Source: Aurantiochytrium sp. KH105 (lineage: Eukaryota > Sar > Bigyra > Thraustochytrida > Thraustochytriidae). Taken from it: 64,000 nt of DNA. The first letter of the stretch is position 1; every line of letters starts with the position of its first letter. The stretch lies in assembly GCA_003116975.1 (NCBI GenBank), contig BGKB01000168.1:62001-126000 (forward strand). Reading direction: 5' to 3'. Under the pieces are notes generated by a model. It ran no database searches, had not been told where the DNA came from, and saw only the letters and a program-made list of their open reading frames with translations. Below are positions 1-10,038 of this stretch, piece after piece. The position numbers were made by a program, and so were the translations under genes.

Positions 1-237
1 TGGTCGTATTGTAAATTGTCTACTGAACATGGCGTCGTAGGTCTCGCGACTTAGGGGGTATCGATATGGGTAGGTAAACGAAAAGTCACCACGTGTCTCA
101 TGATCGGAATCTCCGGAGTCAATTCCACGCAAGATTGTATCTTTATAAATATCACTCACATTGGTCGCAAAGAGTGAGTTTGACTTGACGACATTTCTTA
201 CATTGGGATGGTCCGAAAAATTATACCCCCCAAACAT
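1..237 (-). CDS. Hypothetical protein, N-terminal part (runs off window)
   Basis: An open frame on the minus strand begins at an ATG at 237 (MFGGYNFSDHPNV...) and stays open for 79 codons to the window edge. The frame is also open upstream of that ATG to about 405, with a basic stretch (KPKRRRR) and a hydrophobic stretch, but no earlier ATG is seen. It is divergent from the gene at 353, with about 115 bases between. No family recognised. It is too short in the window to say more. Confidence 0.5.
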   Translation of the reverse strand, partial: MFGGYNFSDHPNVRNVVKSNSLFATNVSDIYKDTILRGIDSGDSDHETRGDFSFTYPYRYPLSRETYDAMFSRQFTIRP

Positions 238-352
238 GACAACGGTACGGGTGCGCGCGAAAAGACGATATATTAGATAGGTTCTGCGTCTTCGTTTGGG
301 TTTTGCGAGGACTTCTTCTGTTTCGTCATAAATTTCATTATTTTTGTCACAA

Positions 353-1825
353 ATGGAATTTGGGTCACTGGAAATAAAAGAATTTAGGTTCCGCAGAATT
401 GGCTATGACCATGTGTGGCGCACAGACCCCAAACGTCGAGGCGTTCCTCGGTTGATACATCACATTGAGAAACCCATACGTATCCCGGTATTCTCCCCGC
501 CCATTCGAAGACGCTGGCGTGGCAGAATCCCGTTGTTCAAGCACCAAACGATGCCAGATGAGGAACCCCTTGCGAATCGGCGCGATGAAATCACCCGTTA
601 CTTCGAAATAAATCAAGAGAAATTTCAAAATGAAAACGGCCGTGTCAACTGGGGTAAATTTAAAAGGGCAGTCGCCGCGCACATGAACGTTGATATGAAC
701 GACCTTCCCCAGAACACAAAACTTGGTCAATGGGCAAAAATCAGGTCAAGAACATTTGCGCAAACATACCCGGAACTCAGTACTCAGGACGTGGCGGAAG
801 AAACGAACAGCAGCTTGCGAGTGGTGCCCGTGCAAGAAGCGAACGCGGGACTCGACGTGGAAAGGTCAACATCAAAACAACATCTACTCGATCCCGAGCT
901 CGTTGCTACAAGACAACGTTTGACGCATTCAAGATATAACGAACGCGTGATGCCCAGGGCAGAAAGTATCGAAGTGCCCGAAGGAGGAACTGATCCGAGG
1001 AAAGATCTTGAACAGCAAAAACGCAAGATGAAAGTTGCTACTCAGACGGTTGTCGAAGCGATTGCCCGGCAGTATGATCGATACTCATCGAACTTTTTCC
1101 TCAAACATACAGTGCAGGACATGTTTCTTGTCGTTGGTTTGAAGACCTTCATCATGGACACAATGCCGACGATGCTACCATACCTCACCAGGAATGGGAC
1201 TCCTCTCGTTGGATATACTTACAATTCATCCATTAGTGAAGAGGTGTTCAACTTGTGTGCATTCGAACTATTCTCGCGGTACAAAAACAACAGGAACATT
1301 GCTTATGCACGTTGGCATGAAATTTGTATGGAGAACCAAGTTCTTTCACATGCCGCGAATTTACCAATTGGTAAATCAAAGGCAGACGCTGTTGGGGAAT
1401 TATTTGACAATTGTGTCTCGAAATTCCAGAACACCTACGACAGTCAATCGACCATGCAGTTGCTCAACATTTACAGAGGTGTCTTCTGTTATGCATCGCT
1501 ACCAAATTCTGCTTCTTCTAGAAGCAGACTACAGGCCATCCTTCTCATGACGTCAATTTGCGAGCATCCGCACACATTGTATCCGCTTCATTTCCTGAAG
1601 ATTATCGGACCTTTTAGTATGTTTGACAATACGTACCTTGGAGAATACCTGAAAAGGCAAGTATACGACGTCTTGCGTAAATTCGATGCTCTATCGTCTT
1701 CAAGTATGAACATCCCATCATTCCTTACATTCGGTGAGGACGATAAAAGGAAAAAAGAACAAATGCGACAAATCATTCAAGCGGTTGTTGAGGCATTTGT
1801 GAATGAAATGCCTGTGCATGCATAA
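353..1825 (+). CDS. Hypothetical protein, 490 aa
   Basis: The first ATG of the frame is at 353; a longer reading would need a TTG at 344. The N-terminal 65 residues are rich in arginine, with an RRRWRGR run. A low-complexity polar region follows (about 150-230), then an apparently helical, globular C-terminal half with many hydrophobic residues. No signal peptide or membrane segment is seen. No family recognised. The basic N-terminus would suit nucleic-acid or capsid binding, but that is inference. A TATA-like AT stretch lies at 270-278, about 75 bases upstream. Confidence 0.7.
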   Translation: MEFGSLEIKEFRFRRIGYDHVWRTDPKRRGVPRLIHHIEKPIRIPVFSPPIRRRWRGRIPLFKHQTMPDEEPLANRRDEITRYFEINQEKFQNENGRVNWGKFKRAVAAHMNVDMNDLPQNTKLGQWAKIRSRTFAQTYPELSTQDVAEETNSSLRVVPVQEANAGLDVERSTSKQHLLDPELVATRQRLTHSRYNERVMPRAESIEVPEGGTDPRKDLEQQKRKMKVATQTVVEAIARQYDRYSSNFFLKHTVQDMFLVVGLKTFIMDTMPTMLPYLTRNGTPLVGYTYNSSISEEVFNLCAFELFSRYKNNRNIAYARWHEICMENQVLSHAANLPIGKSKADAVGELFDNCVSKFQNTYDSQSTMQLLNIYRGVFCYASLPNSASSRSRLQAILLMTSICEHPHTLYPLHFLKIIGPFSMFDNTYLGEYLKRQVYDVLRKFDALSSSSMNIPSFLTFGEDDKRKKEQMRQIIQAVVEAFVNEMPVHA

Positions 1826-2025
1826 ATAAATATATTTCACGTTGAGCAATGAATTAAATTGAATTACTTTGAATAGGTCTTTAATAATTCAAATTAGGCC
1901 TTTTTTCGATATTTCATGTGACATTTTCAGTATAAATCTTGTGACATTTTCATTTGGTTCGTGCCAGGCTGGATATCAAAGCTTGTAGCAAAACCAGAAT
2001 AAATCTGCGTTGATTCGATCCTGCC

Positions 2026-4056
2026 ATGGAGTCGTTCCTAGAGGATGCACCTGTGTGTGAGCAAGTAAGAAAGCACTTCCTCAGCCAGTACGGGTCTCCC
2101 GAGAGGCGGAAGCAAGAGTGGTTGGCTCTGCTAACTGCTGTCATGGAAGACTTTGATTTGCTACCCAACTCGAGCAGCAAAGCAACACTGGACCGTGGTT
2201 TTCTTCTGACATTCAAAGTAAACTTCGATGATGCAGATGGTGAGGACTTTGTGAACATTGCGCCCCCAGATGTAGCAGTGGAAGTTCTCATTCTGTCATT
2301 TATGATGGAGTACTTCAACGAGGAGATGTTCAGCATCCTATGGAAAAATGCGGATGTAGTTGACCTTCCTGGACTACAGATACCGGGCTTTCCCTTGCTC
2401 GTGTTTAGCGACGATGCCAAACGTGAAATGTGGGAGATTGCTGGCCACATTAAAAGTATTCCCAAGGAGGACCAGGTCTCTCTGCCGTACTCTACACCGT
2501 GGTCTAAACCTGTCATCACATTTGAGGAGATCCATGATGCACACGGCCGAGCAACAGAGCACATCATGCAACAGGCACCGTCCACATTGGCATATTATGC
2601 TGACCACGATGAGAGTACGAATGAGATGACCAACAAGTTGGATGAATGGATCGAAGCGAGGAGAAAGTACACTTCGACAAACATTGTGGTTTCACTTCCC
2701 GATGACGCTTTCGACGATGTTCGAATTGAGGACGTTTCGAATGTGGATATCATGGATGTTTTTGCAACAATATGTAGGACAAAATCAGCCGTCATTGACA
2801 CCACGAGCTCTGCGTATCGCAAAAAGTACACCATATGGGAGGTTCTCAAACTCTTTTATCTCAAAGGTGTGATTGAAACGAATCCACTCGAGGTCATTGT
2901 GGGTGAGCTCGCCAGGCACATTCACGACAACTCAAACAATAAGCTGTCAATGTTCACGGACCTCAACTTTGTCATTCTGTGCTGGGTCGAAGGGATGGTT
3001 AACATGGGTGTCCCCAGGGATGTTTTCAAAGTTGCCACTGATTCTCTTGAGGGAATCGAGGATGATGTAGATGGTCTCATCCAAACACTTAAGACTCTAT
3101 CCTCTCAGTATAGGGTGCGTCATCCTCATCGCTTTCGACTCAACGTGGGAAACGGAGAAATCGATTACGTCGTACGCATTGCAGAAAGTTACATTGATGA
3201 TGTTGACGTGCAAAAGATTTTCGACAACAGGCGCGATATCAATGAACTGGTGGCGATTAGTATCCATATGGAGCAGTTCATCGAAGATGTACTTTGGTGG
3301 TCCGAAACACAAAGTCTTGGTCATCAATGTATGAACTTTATGGGCCGAACACGTACCATTCCATCACCGGAGATTGGTGCAGATGGGATATACGGAGAGT
3401 TGGCCAGACGTTCTGTCGTTGAGTTTTTAAAACCAGTATTGTGTGAAATGCAAAAGACGCATGGTGAAGGAGTCGCTCTTTCCCCTTCGGCAAAACAGAA
3501 AAACAAAAGGATTATGGACTGGTTGCAATTTGTCGTCGAACATATCGACGAAGTCGCTTTCAAATCTTACAGGGAGAAGTACATTCAGGAAAAGATCGAG
3601 CGAATGGACGCGCAGTTCAAAAGATTTGGCCACAACAAGAGACGTCGTTTGAACGGTGATGATGCTTCTTCTTCTTCTTCCCCATCACCCCCTCACGGCT
3701 CAAGCGGTCAACGCCCTATGGCAATGGCTTCAAGTTCAAGCACAGACAATGCACCACCGACGATGGCTTCAAGTTCAAGCACAGACAATGTCTATCACCA
3801 TCACCATACACCTTCGACGACGATGGCTTCAAGTTCAAGCACAGACAACCTCTATAACCATGCACCTTCGACGACGATGGCTTCAAGTTCAAGCACAGAC
3901 AACGTCTATAACCATGCACCTTCGACGACGATGGCTTCGAGTTCAAGCACAGACAACGCACCACCGACGATGGCTTCAAGTTCAAGCACAGACAACGTCT
4001 ATCACCATGCACATTCGACGACGATGGCTTCGAGTTCAAGCACAGATTTCCATTAA
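2026..4056 (+). CDS. Large hypothetical protein with MASSSSTDN repeat tail
   Basis: This is a 676 aa protein starting at the ATG at 2026. Residues 1-530 look globular, acidic and helical, without membrane segments. A basic patch (HNKRRR) comes near 540, then a Ser-rich linker and a C-terminal tail of seven copies of MASSSSTD joined by APPT, VYHHHHTPSTT or VYNHAPSTT spacers. The tail looks like a disordered extension that grew by tandem duplication. A possible TATA element (TATAAATC) lies about 90 bases upstream. The gene converges on the metalloprotease gene, overlapping its end by four bases. No family recognised; a virion or tegument-like role is only a guess. Confidence 0.75.
   Translation: MESFLEDAPVCEQVRKHFLSQYGSPERRKQEWLALLTAVMEDFDLLPNSSSKATLDRGFLLTFKVNFDDADGEDFVNIAPPDVAVEVLILSFMMEYFNEEMFSILWKNADVVDLPGLQIPGFPLLVFSDDAKREMWEIAGHIKSIPKEDQVSLPYSTPWSKPVITFEEIHDAHGRATEHIMQQAPSTLAYYADHDESTNEMTNKLDEWIEARRKYTSTNIVVSLPDDAFDDVRIEDVSNVDIMDVFATICRTKSAVIDTTSSAYRKKYTIWEVLKLFYLKGVIETNPLEVIVGELARHIHDNSNNKLSMFTDLNFVILCWVEGMVNMGVPRDVFKVATDSLEGIEDDVDGLIQTLKTLSSQYRVRHPHRFRLNVGNGEIDYVVRIAESYIDDVDVQKIFDNRRDINELVAISIHMEQFIEDVLWWSETQSLGHQCMNFMGRTRTIPSPEIGADGIYGELARRSVVEFLKPVLCEMQKTHGEGVALSPSAKQKNKRIMDWLQFVVEHIDEVAFKSYREKYIQEKIERMDAQFKRFGHNKRRRLNGDDASSSSSPSPPHGSSGQRPMAMASSSSTDNAPPTMASSSSTDNVYHHHHTPSTTMASSSSTDNLYNHAPSTTMASSSSTDNVYNHAPSTTMASSSSTDNAPPTMASSSSTDNVYHHAHSTTMASSSSTDFH
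3724..4048 (+). repeat. Coding tandem repeat (MASSSSTD units)
   Basis: Seven copies of a near-identical unit beginning atggcttcaagttcaagcac lie head to tail, separated by spacers of two length classes. The copies keep the reading frame. The DNA of the units is almost identical, so the expansion is recent. Confidence 0.85.
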
Positions 4057-6089
4057 ACATTTTCCATTACTTGCACTTTATGTTTACGACGACAACAACA
4101 ACAACACATGCACGTCAATAGAACCGATAAAACGCCCATACCGACACCACCTATTATTAAATAGTTTCGAACGGAGAGTTCAATTTCTATCGTACGACCA
4201 AAGATTGTGAAGCTGAAAACATTTGTCGTTGGTTGGTTAGTTGGTTGATTCGTCGGGTGAATGATCACTGGCGTTGGTTGCGATGTTGTAGGTTGCTGGG
4301 TCGTAGGCCGTGGAGTTGTTGGTTGCGGTGTTGGATGGGGCGTTGGTACTTCATTGGGAGCTTGCGTTGGGTATCTTGTAGGGACGTCCGTTGGGACGTC
4401 CGAGGGGACGTCCGTGGGGATGCCCGTGGGGGTCTCAGACACCAGTGTCGTTGGCGACCTCGTAGGAATAACGCTTACTGTCATATCCGTGACCATTGGT
4501 AAACTCTGATCAACAATACACGATGCATCTTCGTCGCAGTTCCCCTGATAACCACTGTCATCGAGGCAGCGAGCACCTTGTGGGAGTCGCGTTGGGTAAT
4601 AAGGTACGCTATCAATGTTATTATAAGAATTAATAAATCCAGCAGTAGAAGTGCAGTAGCCTCGACTTGTTAGACACATTTGCTGACAACCGCCTGCTGA
4701 TTGGAGTGTTCCACATAAATTGAACTCTGTATCTGTAAAGGAACACAAATTCTTACACTTTCCCGAAACGCAGTATCCTGAACTCTGTTTACCATCACCT
4801 ATATCAGTAAAGGAACATACGTACCGAGAATGTTTCAGTTTGTTATCCACACAACATGCAGCGTCTGCTTGAGTACCCGTTTCTAACCCACCCAAAATAG
4901 GCATGATCAATTCCGATGAGCATTCTGTATTGCTGTCAACAAGTTTACAATCCACACACCCATTGCATTGCGTTTCATCAACTGACGTACACTCACATTC
5001 TTCGTCTCCTTGAATAATTGTATCCCCACAAACAGAATCTTCGACTATAGAATAAACGAAGTTGCAACCGTCCAGTGCGCTTCTAATTGTGGAGCAAATA
5101 ACATCCATTGTATCATCTGTAAATCCATATGAACCATTTAGAAGCTTGCCTCCCGTATTATAGTCCATGATGCCACCAAATGTGCCTTGTAAGCTTGAAT
5201 CGCTGCCGAACGGGTGCTGTGCGCCAAAAATGTGACCGACTTCATGCATGAAGTAGTATACATCGTCGTTTGAGCTCTCAACTCTACCAATACCAACATT
5301 ATAGCCACCAGAGTACGTGTCACACAACTGACCTCTAAATGCAGTGCCAGCCACGTTGTTTGCAAACGTACATTGGTGAAATAGATAACCAAAAGCGTAT
5401 TTGTTGTACAATCTCGCTTCCGTACCAAAATAATCTTTGAAAGCATGCAAATACTCGGAACCAGTACCGTAGCAGGGAATTGATACCACGCCTGACCCTG
5501 CAATCCTTAAATAGATATTGAGGTATCTCCGATAATACATTTGTGATACTGCAATTACATTTTCTCCAAGATCTTGTGTAATTTGCAGACCTAATCTATC
5601 AACCATGTACGTTGGGTACCCGAGCCAAATATCCATGCCCATACGACTGGGTTCGAAGCACTCGTCATTATTAAGGCGACGTCGCTCATTGTTTCGAGTG
5701 CTTGTGCTTGCCAGAAAGCTTTTCTTTGCCCAAGCAGCTGTTCCATTCGTCTTGAAATGATAAAATTCATGTGGTTGCATCTCAACATGGGCAGCGACGA
5801 TTGTATTATTCTCGAGAAAGCCTACTGTTGCTTCAAGTGAATGGTGAAAGCAGTCGGTTCCAGTGAAATGGTTCTTTGCATGCAAATTGTCCTCATTTCT
5901 TTTCGTCGATTCAGTGTAAATATTCTGCACTGGTCTTAGAAGGAAACAGTAGCGACGCCCAAGGTCCTTCACTCGGAACTGAAATTTCAGCTGCTGCTGG
6001 TCACGACTGGTTTCAATGTTATCAACGGACAACGCACAAGCAGAAGAGAAATAAAACAGAAAGAATAATATTGTCCTTAAAAAATTCAT
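4053..6089 (-). CDS. Membrane-anchored metzincin metalloprotease (copy 1)
   Basis: This is a 678 aa type I membrane protein. A signal peptide (1-19) is followed by an N-terminal domain of about 120 residues with a conserved NHFTGTDC element. The catalytic domain carries the zinc motif HEVGHIFGAQH (282-292) and a Met-turn (GGIMDY), as in M12B/reprolysin-like metzincins. A Cys-rich, disintegrin-like region follows (about 350-520, CGDTIIQGDEECEC). Then come a Thr/Pro stalk of PTxxPT units, one membrane helix near the C-terminus, a Cys cluster and a short basic tail. The motifs predict an active zinc endopeptidase facing outside or the lumen. It is the first of three tandem paralogues. Its stalk contains three GGACGTCC palindromes in the DNA. 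Role in envelope maturation, entry or host-matrix digestion is inferred. Confidence 0.88.
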   Translation of the reverse strand: MNFLRTILFFLFYFSSACALSVDNIETSRDQQQLKFQFRVKDLGRRYCFLLRPVQNIYTESTKRNEDNLHAKNHFTGTDCFHHSLEATVGFLENNTIVAAHVEMQPHEFYHFKTNGTAAWAKKSFLASTSTRNNERRRLNNDECFEPSRMGMDIWLGYPTYMVDRLGLQITQDLGENVIAVSQMYYRRYLNIYLRIAGSGVVSIPCYGTGSEYLHAFKDYFGTEARLYNKYAFGYLFHQCTFANNVAGTAFRGQLCDTYSGGYNVGIGRVESSNDDVYYFMHEVGHIFGAQHPFGSDSSLQGTFGGIMDYNTGGKLLNGSYGFTDDTMDVICSTIRSALDGCNFVYSIVEDSVCGDTIIQGDEECECTSVDETQCNGCVDCKLVDSNTECSSELIMPILGGLETGTQADAACCVDNKLKHSRYVCSFTDIGDGKQSSGYCVSGKCKNLCSFTDTEFNLCGTLQSAGGCQQMCLTSRGYCTSTAGFINSYNNIDSVPYYPTRLPQGARCLDDSGYQGNCDEDASCIVDQSLPMVTDMTVSVIPTRSPTTLVSETPTGIPTDVPSDVPTDVPTRYPTQAPNEVPTPHPTPQPTTPRPTTQQPTTSQPTPVIIHPTNQPTNQPTTNVFSFTIFGRTIEIELSVRNYLIIGGVGMGVLSVLLTCMCCCCCRRKHKVQVMENV
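4382..4414. repeat. GGACGTCC palindrome cluster, in metalloprotease stalk
   Basis: Three copies of the 8-base palindrome GGACGTCC lie at 4382, 4394 and 4407, encoding DVP-type units in the stalk. The same motif clusters in four other genes of the window. Confidence 0.7.
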
Positions 6090-6122
6090 TTCCTTTCACT
6101 GCATGCATTTAGTAGTAATTGG

Positions 6123-6135
6123 AAAACGATTTATA
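6123..6135 (-). promoter_or_regulatory. TATA-like promoter box, metalloprotease copy 1
   Basis: On the minus strand this reads TATAAATCGTTTT, 34-46 bases upstream of the start codon at 6089. The identical 13-mer lies 46-58 bases upstream of metalloprotease copy 2. It also overlaps the end of the copy 2 intergenic junction, so it is well placed as a core promoter. It fits a virus that encodes its own TBP. Confidence 0.55.
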
Positions 6136-8040
6136 CTATATTTCATTTGCAATTGGTGAGAAATATTCACCATCAATTCTTTCGTTCGGTGATGTATAAT
6201 TATGTCGCAAGCAACAGAAACATGCGCAGAGCATTGATAATAACAACACAATAATAGACGCACCAATTATTAAATAGTTTCGTACGGAGCGCTCAATTTC
6301 AATTGTACGACCAAAGATGGTGATGCGTGTTGTGGGATTGGGCGATGGGTATCCTGTAGGTGCAGACGTGCTGTCGTTTGTAGGTGCAGACGTCCTTTGC
6401 TTTGTAGGATAACGTGTAGGTGCATTGGTTGGAGTCTTTGGAACACAGGTTGCATTTTCGTCGCAATTGCCGAGTTCACCAGTTAATGTGACCAAACACA
6501 ATGCACCGGGATGGAGTCTTGTTGGATAGAAGTCTTTAGTGTCTATATTTCGCTTCGGTGTAATATAACCAACATCATCAACACAAGAAGTACCATTGTC
6601 AACTGTGCACATTTGGTGACAACCACCTGATGTTTCAACTATACCACAGAGTTCTGCGTCAGGATTGGCGATTAAGCATAAATTTTTGCATTTACCAGCC
6701 ACACAGAAACCGGTGAGAACAGAACCATCTCCAGCATCAGTAAACTCACATTCATTCATAGCATGTTTTAACTTGTTATCGACACAACATGCTGCGTCTG
6801 CCTGCGTGCCAGTAATGGAACCTCCTTGAATATTCATGAGCAACTCAGATGAGCATTGAAATTCCCTGTCTTGCAGCAGACAATCGGTACATCCATTGCA
6901 CTCTGTTTGTCCAACTACTGTGCATTCGCATTCTTCGTTCGCTTCCATCACACCATTCCCACAAGTCGAATCTTCCACATAGGAAGTTACATAATCACAA
7001 GTATCTAGCTTGTCTCTTAAATTGGGACAAATGATTTCCATGGTTTCGTCAGTATAGCCTAACGTACCATTTTTCAACTTACCATTTACAATATAGTCCA
7101 TGATTCCACCAAAACTGCCCGCACTTCCATTTAATACGTTCCATGGATGCGGCGCGCCAAGAATGTGTCCAACTTCATGCATGTACGTTCGTGTTCCTGC
7201 TACATTGTTTAAAGTAAGTTGACCCATTCCCGTGTTCACACCATTATGAAAATCAATACACAGTGAACGAGTTGAAGCTGCTCCCGTGGTACCACCAAAA
7301 TATGGGTGACATCTGTGAAATAAATACCCAAAAGCGTACTCTTTGTCAAAACTATTGTCAACGCCAAAATAATCTTGAAAAGCGTACAAGTACTCAGTAC
7401 TCGAATTGTGGCATTGCATTGGTACAATTTCGCTTGCACCGACTCGCGTGACAAAATTAAGATATCGACGAAACACCATATTTGCAAATGTTACAACTTG
7501 CTCTACCATATCTATTGCACGCTGCAATCCAAGTTCAGAAACTATATGTGTTGGAATGCCAATGAAAGCATGTACAATTTTCAACGGACTTTCAAAACAG
7601 ACGTTATTGTTTAGCCTACGTCTCCTCTGGCTCTCACTTTCAGTCCCAATGAAGCTCGTTTCTGCTAGCGCTGATGATGTATTTGTTTGGAAATAGAAAA
7701 AAACATCTGGAACGAGTTCAACGTGTCCCGAAATGGTCGTTGCATTATCTTCGTGAATAATTCCGAATGTGGCTTCAAGACTTTCACTCATGCAGTCAAC
7801 TCCTGTGAAATGATTTCTTGCATGGAAATCAAAATCGTTTCTCTTTGTCTTTTCAGTGTAAAGATTTTTCACAGGACTCGTCATGAAACAAAAATGTCGA
7901 CCAATCCATTTTGCATAGAAATTTACTCGCAATTTCTCTTCATCAAAAACAGTTTCGATTTGATCAATGACAAGCTCAGTAGCTGCTGCGTGTTTCATTG
8001 TCAACAAACAAGTTATTAGAAACAAGAACCACAACTTCAT
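6136..8040 (-). CDS. Membrane-anchored metzincin metalloprotease (copy 2)
   Basis: This is a 634 aa paralogue of the 4053-6089 product with the same order of parts. They are a signal peptide (1-20), an N-terminal domain with NHFTGVDC, a catalytic domain with HEVGHILGAPH (from residue 288) and GGIMDY, and a Cys-rich disintegrin-like region (CGNGVMEANEECEC). A shorter Thr/Pro stalk, a membrane helix and a cytoplasmic tail of about 28 residues follow. The region before the helix (FGRTIEIE.SVRNYLIIG) is nearly identical to copy 1, so the duplication is either recent or kept similar. Expected activity is zinc-dependent proteolysis at the cell or virion surface. Confidence 0.88.
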   Translation of the reverse strand: MKLWFLFLITCLLTMKHAAATELVIDQIETVFDEEKLRVNFYAKWIGRHFCFMTSPVKNLYTEKTKRNDFDFHARNHFTGVDCMSESLEATFGIIHEDNATTISGHVELVPDVFFYFQTNTSSALAETSFIGTESESQRRRRLNNNVCFESPLKIVHAFIGIPTHIVSELGLQRAIDMVEQVVTFANMVFRRYLNFVTRVGASEIVPMQCHNSSTEYLYAFQDYFGVDNSFDKEYAFGYLFHRCHPYFGGTTGAASTRSLCIDFHNGVNTGMGQLTLNNVAGTRTYMHEVGHILGAPHPWNVLNGSAGSFGGIMDYIVNGKLKNGTLGYTDETMEIICPNLRDKLDTCDYVTSYVEDSTCGNGVMEANEECECTVVGQTECNGCTDCLLQDREFQCSSELLMNIQGGSITGTQADAACCVDNKLKHAMNECEFTDAGDGSVLTGFCVAGKCKNLCLIANPDAELCGIVETSGGCHQMCTVDNGTSCVDDVGYITPKRNIDTKDFYPTRLHPGALCLVTLTGELGNCDENATCVPKTPTNAPTRYPTKQRTSAPTNDSTSAPTGYPSPNPTTRITIFGRTIEIERSVRNYLIIGASIIVLLLSMLCACFCCLRHNYTSPNERIDGEYFSPIANEI

Positions 8041-8085
8041 GACAATTTTATCTCATTCCATGTATTTCATATCACTTGTAAGAAT

Positions 8086-8098
8086 AAAACGATTTATA
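8086..8098 (-). promoter_or_regulatory. TATA-like promoter box, metalloprotease copy 2
   Basis: On the minus strand this reads TATAAATCGTTTT, identical over 13 bases to the box before copy 1, and ends about 46 bases upstream of the ATG at 8040. Confidence 0.55.
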
Positions 8099-8101
8099 CA
8101 A

Positions 8102-9916
8102 TTAGATTTCACCAGAATTTTCATCAACTGAATAATACTCTTCTTCTTCATAAGATGTCGATCCACAACAAACAAAATATACAATGCAACAAACGCATGC
8201 AAATAAAACTAGCACTGCACTGACAGCACCAATTATTAGAATACTTTGGCTGCTTGACGACGATGTTGACTCAGATGTTGTTGGCGACTTTGTTGTTGGA
8301 TTCGATGATTGTACAATACACGTTCCGTATTCATTGCAATTACCTAAATATCCACTTGCAGAGTCGACACACAATGCACCAGAATTGAGTCTCGTTGGGT
8401 AATAGTCTTTGTTATCAATGTTGTTCACTTCAGGTAGATACCCAATATCACCACCACAATAACCATCAGCTGTCTGGCACTTCTGGTGACATCCACCAGA
8501 ATTTTCGACAAGCCCACAAAGTGTTGTTGAATTTTCAGAGGCGAGAGAACACAAATTTTTACATTTACCAGCAACACAGTAACCAGGTACATCAGAGCCA
8601 TCATCTGCGTCTTTGAAAACACACCCATCCATAGCATCTTTCAAATAGCCATTCACACAGCAGTCCGCATCTGCTCGTGTGCCTGTGAGTGGTCCGCCTT
8701 GAATAAGCATAATTAATGTATCAGAGCATTGTGTACTGTTGTCCACGAGCTGACAGTCCGTGCATCCTTCACAATTCGTTTGACCTATTTCTGCACACTC
8801 ACATTCTTCGTCGTTTTCAATTACTCCATCTCCACAATTCGACTCATCGGCATAGTATACCACAGAACCACAACTCTCAACTGCGTTCGCGAGTGATGGA
8901 CAAATAACGCCCATGGTCTCATCTGTAAAGCCAAGTGATCCATTTTGTAGTTTTCCATTGGTTCCATAGTCCATAATGCCACCAAAACTTCCTACAGCTC
9001 CATCATGGATGTCGAACGGATGCTCAGCACCTAATATGTGTCCAACTTCATGCATGAAACTTACTGGATACTGAATATTATAGCCAACTCGAGTAAATCC
9101 AGAAGCAAGACCAGGTCCCATATCACTATTACACAATGCTGCAGTTGTCGCAGCTCCGCCAACGCCACCAAAGTCACACATAGCAAATAAAACTCCAAAT
9201 GCGTAATCTTGATAGTAACCCGTCTCTTCACCAAAGTAGTCTCGAAAAGAATACACGTAGTTCGCATAGCCTCCATCGCATGGAATGTTAACAATTTCGC
9301 TTCCAGCAAGCCTGATGACAGCGTTTAGATATCGACGATAGATCATGTTCCCCCAGGTAACGTATTGCTCGATTAGATCCAGTGTATCTTGTAAACCAAT
9401 TTGATCAATGGCATTTTGCGGGACACCAACAAACATGTCCATGATTTTTAAACCGCTTTGGAAACAGATATCATTGCTCAGCACGCGCCTATTTCCACCA
9501 TTGTCTTGGATGCCACTAAAGCTTGTTTCTGCAAGAGCTGATGATGAGTTTGTGCGAAAAATGAAAAATTTGTGCGGAAGAAGCTCAACTTGTCCTGAAA
9601 TCGTTGTTGAATTTTCTGCACGATAAATTCCAAAAGTTGCTTCAAGCGTTTCATCCACACAATCGACGCCACTGAAATGACTCTTTGCATTTAAATCCAC
9701 GTTGTTTCTTTTTGTTTTTTCTGAGTAAAGATTCACCACTTGTTTTGTCAAAAAACAAAAATGTCGACCAAGCTCTTGCACAAAAAAATCTACTTTGGCG
9801 TTGCCATCGTCGATAACGACTTCAATTTGATCAATAGCAATAATATCACCGCCCAACGAGAGGCCAAAAATTGTCAATAAAGAAATTACAGACAAGAAGT
9901 CAAATTTCAAGAACAT
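8102..9916 (-). CDS. Membrane-anchored metzincin metalloprotease (copy 3)
   Basis: This is the third tandem paralogue, 604 aa. It has a signal peptide (1-22), an N-terminal domain with SHFSGVDC, the zinc motif HEVGHILGAEH (from residue 289), the Met-turn GGIMDY, and a Cys-rich disintegrin-like region (CGDGVIENDEECEC). The stalk is short and Ser/Thr-rich. The membrane helix (about 560-585) is followed by an acidic tail with EEEEYYS. The short stalk and acidic tail differ from copies 1 and 2, so the ectodomain is conserved while the anchor varies. Upstream sequence is AT-rich but lacks the 13-mer box of the other two. Confidence 0.87.
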   Translation of the reverse strand: MFLKFDFLSVISLLTIFGLSLGGDIIAIDQIEVVIDDGNAKVDFFVQELGRHFCFLTKQVVNLYSEKTKRNNVDLNAKSHFSGVDCVDETLEATFGIYRAENSTTISGQVELLPHKFFIFRTNSSSALAETSFSGIQDNGGNRRVLSNDICFQSGLKIMDMFVGVPQNAIDQIGLQDTLDLIEQYVTWGNMIYRRYLNAVIRLAGSEIVNIPCDGGYANYVYSFRDYFGEETGYYQDYAFGVLFAMCDFGGVGGAATTAALCNSDMGPGLASGFTRVGYNIQYPVSFMHEVGHILGAEHPFDIHDGAVGSFGGIMDYGTNGKLQNGSLGFTDETMGVICPSLANAVESCGSVVYYADESNCGDGVIENDEECECAEIGQTNCEGCTDCQLVDNSTQCSDTLIMLIQGGPLTGTRADADCCVNGYLKDAMDGCVFKDADDGSDVPGYCVAGKCKNLCSLASENSTTLCGLVENSGGCHQKCQTADGYCGGDIGYLPEVNNIDNKDYYPTRLNSGALCVDSASGYLGNCNEYGTCIVQSSNPTTKSPTTSESTSSSSSQSILIIGAVSAVLVLFACVCCIVYFVCCGSTSYEEEEYYSVDENSGEI

Positions 9917-10038
9917 TTTACGAATTAGATCATCACTTTTTTTTTACCATCATTGATATTTATTGATTTATTTTTTACTTATACTTACTTTCGATCAATA
10001 GAAATTTACTTTGATGGTGTTTGGTGTACTTGCGCACG

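Noticed and set aside
3656-4210. Plus-strand frame giving repeated RRRWLQVQAQT
   Set aside because: It is the same tandem repeat read in another frame of the 2026-4056 gene.
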